49,276 bases of DNA from Citrobacter sp. (GTDB taxonomy: Bacteria; Pseudomonadota; Gammaproteobacteria; Enterobacterales; Enterobacteriaceae). Below, one piece after another: positions 38,772 through 49,276 of this stretch (position 1 is the stretch's first letter; each line of letters opens with the position of its first letter). The notes beneath the pieces were generated by a model, which was given only the letters and a program-made list of their open reading frames with translations, was not told the DNA's origin and ran no database searches. The stretch spans positions 1 through 49,276 of the forward strand of contig DXKH01000014.1 of the NCBI GenBank assembly GCA_019415335.1, written 5' to 3'. Both the position numbers and the translations under genes were made by a program.

Positions 38772-39992
38772 ATGTCACCCTCTGATACACCCATAAACTG
38801 GAAACGTAATCTCACCGTCACCTGGCTCGGCTGTTTCTTAACCGGCGCCGCATTTAGCCTGGTGATGCCATTCTTGCCACTATACGTCGAACAACTCGGC
38901 GTAACGGGCCACAGTGCGCTCAATATGTGGTCCGGGCTGGTTTTCAGTATTACGTTTCTTTTCTCTGCTATCGCCTCACCCTTCTGGGGCGGACTCGCCG
39001 ATCGTAAGGGTAGAAAGATTATGCTGCTGCGCTCTGCGCTGGGGATGGCAGTCGTGATGCTGCTGATGGGTCTTGCGCAGAACATCTGGCAGTTTCTGGT
39101 GCTGCGTGCGCTGCTCGGGTTACTGGGCGGATTCATTCCCAACGCCAATGCCCTGATCGCCACCCAGGTACCACGCAATAAAAGCGGCTGGGCGCTGGGA
39201 ACGCTCTCTACTGGCGGCGTAAGCGGTGCATTACTCGGCCCATTAGCAGGCGGCTTGCTCGCCGACCAGTACGGCCTGCGCCCGGTTTTCTTCATCACCG
39301 CCACGGTACTGCTGATCTGTTTCTTACTGACGCTGTTTTTTATTCGCGAAAACTTCAAACCGATCAGCAAGAAAGAGATGCTGCGCGTCCGGGAAGTGGT
39401 TGCCACGCTTAAGAACCCGAAACTGGTACTGAGCCTGTTCGTCACCACGCTGATTATTCAGGTAGCGACCGGCTCCATTGCGCCGATTCTGACTCTCTAT
39501 GTGCGGGAACTGGCGGGAAACGTCAGCAATATTGCGTTTATCAGCGGGATGATCGCCTCCGTACCCGGCGTCGCGGCGTTACTCAGCGCACCAGGACTGG
39601 GCAAACTGGGGGACCGCATCGGGCCGGAGAAAATCCTCATCGTTGCGCTGATCCTCTCCGTCCTGCTGCTTGTCCCAATGTCCTTTGTGCAGACTCCGTG
39701 GCAACTGGCAGTGCTACGCTTTTTATTGGGTGCCGCTGACGGCGCGCTGCTGCCGGCGGTACAAACGCTGCTGGTCTATAACTCCACTAACCAAATCGCC
39801 GGGCGCATTTTTAGTTATAACCAATCTTTCCGCGATATCGGCAACGTCACCGGCCCGCTCATGGGGGCGGCGATTTCCGCCAACTATGGCTTCCGCGCCG
39901 TCTTTCTGGTCACCGCCGGTGTGGTGTTATTTAACGCCATTTATTCCTGGAACAGCCTGCGTCGTCGTGCTCTCTCGCGAACAGCGGGATGA
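38772..39992 (+). CDS. mdtG: MFS multidrug efflux transporter MdtG
   Basis: Formerly YceE; exports fosfomycin and deoxycholate in E. coli. It has 406 residues and about 12 membrane segments. Motif A is [13 protein letters not shown] between helices 2 and 3, and [17 protein letters not shown] in helix 5 is the antiporter motif C. It is paralogous to the MFS gene at 11724 but clearly distinct. It follows lpxL after 294 bases. Confidence 0.95.
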   Translation: MSPSDTPINWKRNLTVTWLGCFLTGAAFSLVMPFLPLYVEQLGVTGHSALNMWSGLVFSITFLFSAIASPFWGGLADRKGRKIMLLRSALGMAVVMLLMGLAQNIWQFLVLRALLGLLGGFIPNANALIATQVPRNKSGWALGTLSTGGVSGALLGPLAGGLLADQYGLRPVFFITATVLLICFLLTLFFIRENFKPISKKEMLRVREVVATLKNPKLVLSLFVTTLIIQVATGSIAPILTLYVRELAGNVSNIAFISGMIASVPGVAALLSAPGLGKLGDRIGPEKILIVALILSVLLLVPMSFVQTPWQLAVLRFLLGAADGALLPAVQTLLVYNSTNQIAGRIFSYNQSFRDIGNVTGPLMGAAISANYGFRAVFLVTAGVVLFNAIYSWNSLRRRALSRTAG

Positions 39993-40073
39993 TTTTTCAG
40001 CATTCATACTTGCATAACCGGAGAATCAGCTATTCTTTCCCTGAATACCTCATCAAATCAAAGGGAGACTCTG

Positions 40074-40448
40074 ATGACCCTGTATGCAACGCTGGAAGAA
40101 GCCATTGACTCAGCCCGTGAAGAATTTTTGGCGGACCATCCTGATCTTGAACAGGATGAAGCCGATGTACAGCAGTTCAACGTGCAGAAATATGTGCTAC
40201 AGGATGGCGACATCATGTGGCAGGTCGAGTTTTTTGCCGATGAAGGAGAAGAAGGTGAATGCCTGCCGATGCTCAGTGGCGAGGCCGCGCAAAGCGTCTT
40301 TGATGGCGATTATGATGAGATAGAGATCCGCCAGGAGTGGCAGGAGGAGAATACACTGCATGAATGGGATGAAGGTGAATTTCAACTTGAGCCTCCGCTG
40401 GACACCGAAGAGGGGCAAACTGCAGCCGATGAATGGGATGAGCGGTAA
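40074..40448 (+). CDS. msyB: Acidic protein MsyB
   Basis: A 124-residue, strongly acidic protein (long Glu/Asp runs such as EGEEGECLPM and EFQLEPPLDTEE). In E. coli it is a multicopy suppressor of secY and secA defects, expressed in stationary phase; the mechanism is unknown. AGGGAG precedes the ATG. It is tail-to-tail with yceK: the two stop codons are adjacent with no spacer. Confidence 0.95.
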   Translation: MTLYATLEEAIDSAREEFLADHPDLEQDEADVQQFNVQKYVLQDGDIMWQVEFFADEGEEGECLPMLSGEAAQSVFDGDYDEIEIRQEWQEENTLHEWDEGEFQLEPPLDTEEGQTAADEWDER

Positions 40449-40676
40449 TTACTCGTAAGGGCCGTGGTGCACGTCGAGCGGCAACAGCAGCGTGTCAAAC
40501 ACCAGCGAGAACGGCAGATCGAGGATAGTGACATAGCGCCATGCCGAATCCCGGACGTCCCACTGCACGCCCGGATAGTACTGGTTACCATGCCCCTGTC
40601 CGGGGATTGTCCGGCTGATAATGCTGCCGCACCCGCTTAACAGCATCACCATGATGCCCAACGCTACGATTCGCAC
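40449..40676 (-). CDS. yceK: YceK lipoprotein
   Basis: A small lipoprotein with lipobox LLSGC (C16 from the chosen start) and the conserved NQYYPGVQWDVRDSAWRYV segment of the DUF1375/YceK family. I chose GTG at 40676 because GAGGT lies five bases upstream and it gives 75 residues, the E. coli length; ATG at 40688 (79 residues) lacks a well-placed site. The function is unknown. Confidence 0.85.
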   Translation of the reverse strand: MRIVALGIMVMLLSGCGSIISRTIPGQGHGNQYYPGVQWDVRDSAWRYVTILDLPFSLVFDTLLLPLDVHHGPYE

Positions 40677-40707
40677 GTGATACCTCATTCATCGTTTCCT
40701 TCAGTAT

Positions 40708-40737
40708 AAAAAAATACCGGCGCAGGCCGGTATTTTT
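40708..40737 (-). terminator. Terminator of opgGH
   Basis: AAAAATACCGGC and GCCGGTATTTTT form a perfect 12-bp stem around GCAG; the minus strand continues with further T. A/T tracts on both sides let it work in either direction. It separates opgH from yceK. Confidence 0.93.
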
Positions 40738-40760
40738 CAGATGATTACGCCGGATGGCGC

Positions 40761-45097
<4,337 letters not shown>

Positions 45098-46258
45098 ATG
45101 AATCCCGTACCCGCACAGCGTGAATATTTTCTTGACTCCATCCGCGCCTGGCTGATGTTGTTGGGTATTCCCTTCCATATCTCATTGATCTATTCCGGCC
45201 ATCACTGGCATGTCAACAGCGCTGAGCCTTCATGGTGGCTGGCCCTGTTTAATGATTTTATCCATTCATTCCGGATGCAGGTCTTTTTCGTTATTTCCGG
45301 TTATTTTTCGTACATGTTATTCCTGCGTTATCCACTGAAACGCTGGTGGAAAGTCCGCGTTGAGCGCGTAGGCATTCCGATGCTTACGGCTATTCCGCTG
45401 CTGACATTACCGCAATTTATTATGCTGCAATACGTCAAGGGAAATGCCGACAGCTGGCATACGCTATCGCTGTATGAAAAATATAATGCGCTGGCCTGGG
45501 AGTTAATTTCTCATCTCTGGTTTTTACTGGTTCTGGTGATATTAACAACCGTCAGTCTGTGGGTATTTACCCGGATGCGAAAAAACCTGGAAAAAGCGGA
45601 TAAAAAACGTCTGGCCACCATGTCGATGGGCAAACTGACGCTGATCTTTTTCTTGTTGGGTGTTGGCTACGCGGTGGTACGACGGACACTGTTCATTGTC
45701 TACCCACCGATTCTCAGCGACGGCTTGTTTAATTTCATCGTGATGCAAACGCTCTTTTACCTGCCATTCTTTATGTTAGGTGCGCTGGCCTTTATTTCAC
45801 CTGAGCTGAAGGCGCTTTTCACCACACCTTCCCGTGGATGCACGCTGGCGGCAGCTTTCGCCTTCATCGCCTATTTGCTGAATCTGCGCTACGGTAGTGG
45901 CGACGCCTGGCGATATGAAACGGAATATGTCATCACCATGGTGTTGGGATTATGGATGGTCAATGTGGTGTTTTCCCTCGGCCACCGTTTACTCAATTTC
46001 CAATCAGCCCGCGTCACCTATTTTGTTAATGCGTCGCTATTTATCTATCTGGTGCATCATCCGTTAACGCTGTTTTTCGGCGCATACATTACGCCGCATA
46101 TTACCTCGAATCTGTTGGGCTTCCTCTGCGGGCTGGTCTTTGTTGTTGGCATCGCGCTGGTATTGTACGAAATTCATTTACGCATTCCACTGCTCAAATT
46201 CCTGTTCTCAGGCAAGCCGCCGGTCCGACAGGAACAAAACAAAAAAGCGACCGGATAA
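45098..46258 (+). CDS. opgC: Glucan succinyltransferase OpgC
   Basis: Adds succinyl groups to periplasmic glucans from the inner membrane. It has 386 residues, about ten membrane helices and the acyltransferase-3 family fold: the conserved N-terminal [18 protein letters not shown], with its histidine, and [18 protein letters not shown]. It is divergent from opgGH and convergent with clsC; the stop codons are only about 16 bases apart. Confidence 0.96.
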   Translation: MNPVPAQREYFLDSIRAWLMLLGIPFHISLIYSGHHWHVNSAEPSWWLALFNDFIHSFRMQVFFVISGYFSYMLFLRYPLKRWWKVRVERVGIPMLTAIPLLTLPQFIMLQYVKGNADSWHTLSLYEKYNALAWELISHLWFLLVLVILTTVSLWVFTRMRKNLEKADKKRLATMSMGKLTLIFFLLGVGYAVVRRTLFIVYPPILSDGLFNFIVMQTLFYLPFFMLGALAFISPELKALFTTPSRGCTLAAAFAFIAYLLNLRYGSGDAWRYETEYVITMVLGLWMVNVVFSLGHRLLNFQSARVTYFVNASLFIYLVHHPLTLFFGAYITPHITSNLLGFLCGLVFVVGIALVLYEIHLRIPLLKFLFSGKPPVRQEQNKKATG

Positions 46259-46274
46259 TATGTGTTCTTCCGCA

Positions 46275-47705
46275 TTAAAGCAGCCATTCGACGGGCAGTA
46301 ACGTTGCCAGTCGCACCAGAACCCGCTTCCAGAATCCTGTGGCGGGTTCTTTTTTTAATACCTGCTCTTCATCCTGCTGCCGATCCACCCAATTAATTCG
46401 CCCCCAGCGATCGAGGCGTAATTGCCAGGCCGCATCGCGTTGACTCTCGATGAACCGTTTATGGATAAGCGTCGCCAGCATCTCGCTTTCAATCACAAAG
46501 CCCATCTCGGTGTTCAATAGCGTAGAACGGGGATCAAAATTGAGCGAGCCAATAAACACCTTACGCCCGTCAATACTGAACGTTTTGGCGTGCAGGCTGG
46601 AACCGGAATTCCCCGTAAGCCCCCTGTCATGCAGCCCCACCTGACGTTCACGTGTCGGCTTTAACTCGTACAGTTCAACGCCATAACGTAACAGTTTTTT
46701 CCGCCAACGCGCGTAACCGGCATGCACCACCGCCACATCATTGGCAGCTAATGAGTTAGTGAGGATCGCAATTTTGACGCCTTTACGCACCAGCTTCAGC
46801 AACTGCAAGACGCCTGCCCGGGTCGGGACAAAATAGGCGGAGATGATATCAATGCGTTCTGTTGGTGAGCCCATCACGTCAAACAGTCGTTGTGGCAGCA
46901 AAGAGTGACGCTGCGCTTTCCCCTCGCCTTTTAAGGGGTCGTCACTCAATAGCCGGGTCTTCGCCCAGATGAGCGGCAGCGCCCCGCGATCGAGATGGGT
47001 CATAAACGCGCTGGTTTCCAGTTTATGCTGGTATCGACGGGCGATCTCGTTATTGTACCAGGCGTCAGGTAACTCGATACGCTCGGCGATCTCTTGCTCC
47101 GAAAGCGCCAGCACTGATTTCAACGTCGAGACCGACGCGCAGTGCCAGTAGCGTTCAAAATCCTCCGCCACTTCCCTGACGACGGGTCCGATCGCCATCA
47201 CGTCGAGATCGGAAAACAGCGGTTCTTCGCCCGCGCCGAAATAGGCATCGCCAATGTTTCTCCCCCCCACCAGGGTAACGACGCCGTCTGCGGTATAGCT
47301 TTTGTTATGCATCCGCCGGTTGAGCCGGGCAAAATCGGTCAAATACCCCAGCATCCGTAGCATGCGAAAAGAGAACGGATTAAACAGGCGGATTTCGATA
47401 TTGGGATGGGCGTCGAGCAGTTGCAGGGTGTCATCGAGCCCCGGCGTGTTGTTATCGTCGAGCAACAGGCGTACATGGACGCCACGCTTTGCGGCCGCCA
47501 GCAGAACGGCGAACAGCAGACGCCCGGACATGTCGTCTTCCCAGATATAGTACTGAACATCCAGCGTGCGCTCCGCCATTTCCGCCAGACGATAGCGGGC
47601 GGCAAAGGCGTCCAGGCTGTCATCGAGCGCAAGGATGCCACACTCTCCGGGATGATTTTCACACAGAGGATGCGTTGCGCGGGCAAGCCGGGTCAGCTCA
47701 TTCAT
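46275..47705 (-). CDS. clsC: Cardiolipin synthase C
   Basis: Formerly YmdC; makes cardiolipin from phosphatidylglycerol and phosphatidylethanolamine. It has 476 residues and two phospholipase D HKD motifs: HNKSYTADG (about 130) and HAKTFSIDG (about 370). I chose the ATG at 47705, which overlaps the ymdB stop by eight bases and aligns with the 473-residue E. coli protein. In E. coli activity needs co-expressed YmdB, which fits the overlap. Confidence 0.95.
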   Translation of the reverse strand: MNELTRLARATHPLCENHPGECGILALDDSLDAFAARYRLAEMAERTLDVQYYIWEDDMSGRLLFAVLLAAAKRGVHVRLLLDDNNTPGLDDTLQLLDAHPNIEIRLFNPFSFRMLRMLGYLTDFARLNRRMHNKSYTADGVVTLVGGRNIGDAYFGAGEEPLFSDLDVMAIGPVVREVAEDFERYWHCASVSTLKSVLALSEQEIAERIELPDAWYNNEIARRYQHKLETSAFMTHLDRGALPLIWAKTRLLSDDPLKGEGKAQRHSLLPQRLFDVMGSPTERIDIISAYFVPTRAGVLQLLKLVRKGVKIAILTNSLAANDVAVVHAGYARWRKKLLRYGVELYELKPTRERQVGLHDRGLTGNSGSSLHAKTFSIDGRKVFIGSLNFDPRSTLLNTEMGFVIESEMLATLIHKRFIESQRDAAWQLRLDRWGRINWVDRQQDEEQVLKKEPATGFWKRVLVRLATLLPVEWLL

Positions 47706-48231
47706 CGCCTTGCTGGGTGAGTAAACGTTGGTAGAGTCGGGCAGTTTCTTCGTCATAACAGACAAAGTATATCTGTTCAGGTAAAGCGCGGCGGGTAATA
47801 AATTCCGAAACAGTTTTTAGCGCAATTTCTGCCGCAGCCGCTCGCGGATACCCATAGACGCCGGTGCTGATTGCCGGAAATGCAATGGACGTGTAGCCAT
47901 TAGCCAGCGCCAGATTCAGGCTATTGAAGTACGCATCCTGTAGCTGTTGCGCTTCGTTATGCTCGCCCCCGCGCCAGACTGGACCGACGGTATGAATGAC
48001 CGCTTTGGCGGGGAGGTTTCCGGCAAGCGTGATCACCGCATGACCCGTCGGGCACTCCCCCTGCTGTTGTCTGACCTTCATGCAGGCTTCCAGTAAGGCG
48101 GGACCCGCAGCGCGGTGAATCGCGCCATCAACACCTCCGCCCCCCATCAGTGATGAGTTTGCGGCATTGACGATGACATCAACTGCGACGGTAGTGATAT
48201 CCCCCTGGACAACATGAATACGCGATTCCAT
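47698..48231 (-). CDS. ymdB: Macrodomain protein YmdB (O-acetyl-ADP-ribose deacetylase, RNase III modulator)
   Basis: A 177-residue single macrodomain. [21 protein letters not shown] holds the ADP-ribose-binding N25 and D35; [15 protein letters not shown] is the second ligand loop. In E. coli YmdB deacetylates O-acetyl-ADP-ribose and can inhibit RNase III. The ATG at 48231 has AGGAGG six bases upstream and aligns with E. coli. Coupled to clsC by an 8-base overlap. Confidence 0.96.
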   Translation of the reverse strand: MESRIHVVQGDITTVAVDVIVNAANSSLMGGGGVDGAIHRAAGPALLEACMKVRQQQGECPTGHAVITLAGNLPAKAVIHTVGPVWRGGEHNEAQQLQDAYFNSLNLALANGYTSIAFPAISTGVYGYPRAAAAEIALKTVSEFITRRALPEQIYFVCYDEETARLYQRLLTQQGDE

Positions 48232-48320
48232 AGTACCTCCTTGCTTCACTCTATTCTGTAAGTGTACAGCAGGGGTTAGCCGGAAATCGCTTTTTTCGTG
48301 AGTTTGTCTGAGCGCCTTGA

Positions 48321-48644
48321 TCAGTGGTAACTGATGTCCATCACCGCCAGTTTTTTATTCTCATCAAGATAGCGCAGGTTAACCGCGGCGAGCTGTTTAA
48401 AGTGTTGCGGTGCTTTGAGCAGTTCCTGCGGAGAATAATAGCGGGTTTGCGTGCGACCCTCGTTATAGCATGACATCGCCAGGCGCTGTTGCTGCTGACT
48501 CACATTGCAGGGCGGCTCAACGATTTGACCAGTGAAACGAATAACCCCGCCCTGCCTTCCCGCATCCGCCATTGCGATGAAAGAATACAGGGCAAGAAGA
48601 CCGAGAAGCGAAATGCTTGCTTTACGCGTGACAGATAACGGCAT
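48321..48644 (-). CDS. ymdA: YmdA-like exported protein
   Basis: A 107-residue protein with a likely signal peptide ([25 protein letters not shown], cut near ADA). The mature part starts [18 protein letters not shown], resembling the N-terminus of pilin-type fimbrial subunits, with a second cysteine at about residue 62 for a disulfide. It is much shorter than a pilin. GAGGAAAG precedes the ATG. The function is unknown; it is downstream of csgC as in E. coli. Confidence 0.85.
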   Translation of the reverse strand: MPLSVTRKASISLLGLLALYSFIAMADAGRQGGVIRFTGQIVEPPCNVSQQQQRLAMSCYNEGRTQTRYYSPQELLKAPQHFKQLAAVNLRYLDENKKLAVMDISYH

Positions 48645-48790
48645 GATGCTTTCCTCAATGAGCATTCATCCTTGAGGGGTGATGTTTTCCCTGACAGCAA
48701 CCGAGCCCGGGAGTCACGCATTCCGCGTCACTCTATTCATAGTTCAGCCGCTTCGCTTCTGCCAGAATCAATGCATAAATTGTCAGCCAG

Positions 48791-49123
48791 CTATGACGGT
48801 TTCGCAGTGGGCGGCCACTGTTGTGATAAATGCAACGACTGACCGTCAGAAACCGTAACCACGATTTTGACGGTGTCTTGTGCAGAGATATTTAAACTGA
48901 GTCTGGTCAAATCAATGGCCTGATTAGCTGGCAGAGAAAGGGTCTTTTTCTGTCGTGACTGACTTTGCCCCGCCACGCCTTCACGGAGGGCTAAAATCTG
49001 GACCTGGCACACACAGGGCTGCGTCAGGGTGACCTGCGGCGTAATCGTGTAAATGTCACCTTGCTGGGTTGTCGCGAAGGTTATTTGATTTGAGAGCGCC
49101 GCAAGGAGTAATAAGGTGTTCAT
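48791..49123 (-). CDS. csgC: Curli assembly inhibitor CsgC
   Basis: A periplasmic, Ig-like protein that stops CsgA forming amyloid inside the cell. It has 110 residues from MNTLLLLAALSNQITF, with a short signal peptide and the C-x-C motif (PCVCQV). The ATG at 49123 follows GGGAGGAC; an ATG seven codons upstream has no ribosome site. In E. coli csgA ends about 60 bases upstream; here no csgA sequence is present in the 153 bases to the window edge. Confidence 0.94.
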   Translation of the reverse strand: MNTLLLLAALSNQITFATTQQGDIYTITPQVTLTQPCVCQVQILALREGVAGQSQSRQKKTLSLPANQAIDLTRLSLNISAQDTVKIVVTVSDGQSLHLSQQWPPTAKPS

Positions 49124-49144
49124 GATGTCCTCCCGAATAAACAT

Positions 49145-49276
49145 CCTCCGGCATAGCCGGAGGTTTTTCGGATGCGCCTATAAGGCTCTGTTACCAGCCG
49201 CGCCCTAACAGGCGCATACGATCTGACATTTTCATCAGACTTCGTTACTTACGGCCCGTAAACGGGCTACCCGGAT
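49145..49276. other. Structured region upstream of csgC
   Basis: It contains an 8-bp hairpin CCTCCGGC-ATA-GCCGGAGG with T5 on the plus strand (49145-49168), long-range ATGCGCCT/AGGCGCAT (49172-49179 with 49210-49217), CTGTTA/TAACAG (49188-49193 with 49206-49211), and GCCCGT-AA-ACGGGC (49254-49267). No ORF is visible. The first hairpin resembles a plus-strand terminator although no plus-strand gene precedes it. Confidence 0.5.

Noticed and set aside
38756..39448. A 230-codon minus-strand frame inside mdtG
   Set aside because: It is a shadow of the transporter frame with no start signal or recognisable motif.
40010..40036. A possible msyB promoter, TTGCAT with TATTCT
   Set aside because: The spacer is only 15 bases and the region offers other weak options, so I do not list it as a feature.

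Overview
The window is a stretch of enterobacterial chromosome. Gene content and order match the 23-25 min region of Escherichia coli, read from acpP towards csg: acpP-fabG-fabD-fabH-plsX-rpmF-yceD, yceF, rluC, rne, flgL to flgN, murJ, mviM-yceH-rimJ, mdtH, grxB, yceB, pyrC, dinI, bssS, solA, yceO, yceJ-yceI, trhO, lpxL, mdtG, msyB, yceK, opgGH, opgC, clsC, ymdB, ymdA, csgC. The proteins look close to E. coli and Salmonella but identical to neither; FlgM reads closer to Salmonella. Together with a LysR/MFS pair that E. coli K-12 lacks here, this suggests a Citrobacter-like member of the Enterobacteriaceae. That genus is inferred from memory, not from a search.

Layout: 1-4893 is the fatty-acid and phospholipid cluster with rpmF and yceD, on the minus strand, with an ERIC-like repeat between fabG and acpP. 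The sRNA SraB is likely between yceD and yceF. Positions 5091-10638 hold yceF, rluC and rne, the last with its 361-nt autoregulatory leader. Positions 10678-12917 hold a divergent LysR regulator and MFS efflux transporter, set exactly between the rne and flgL terminators. Positions 13001-24528 are the complete flagellar flg cluster: flgB to flgL on minus, flgA, flgM and flgN on plus. An FlhDC box and two sigma-28 promoters are readable there. Positions 24613-28425 carry murJ, mviM, yceH and rimJ. Positions 28719-36191 carry mostly plus-strand housekeeping and stress genes, with a PurR box and leader hairpin at pyrC and a LexA box at dinI. Positions 36279-46258 are envelope genes (lpxL, osmoregulated periplasmic glucans opgGHC), a tRNA-modifying enzyme (trhO) and a transporter (mdtG). 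Positions 46275-49276 hold clsC, ymdB, ymdA and csgC, the curli-side end.

How the genes fit together: the left end feeds malonyl-ACP and acyl-ACP into fatty acid and phosphatidate synthesis. The flg block makes the rod, hook, P and L rings, hook-filament junctions, and the FlgM/FlgN checkpoint and chaperone. The right half concerns envelope maintenance (lipid A acylation, glucan backbone synthesis and succinylation, cardiolipin) and biofilm or curli control.

I found no phage, transposase, CRISPR array, tRNA or rRNA, and no clear undescribed multi-gene system. The places that deserve a second look are small: the LysR/MFS insertion with its palindromic operator, a 160-bp inverted-repeat element between lpxL and mdtG, the near-leaderless promoter of yceD, a hairpin able to mask the grxB ribosome site, and unexplained structured DNA where csgA would be expected.
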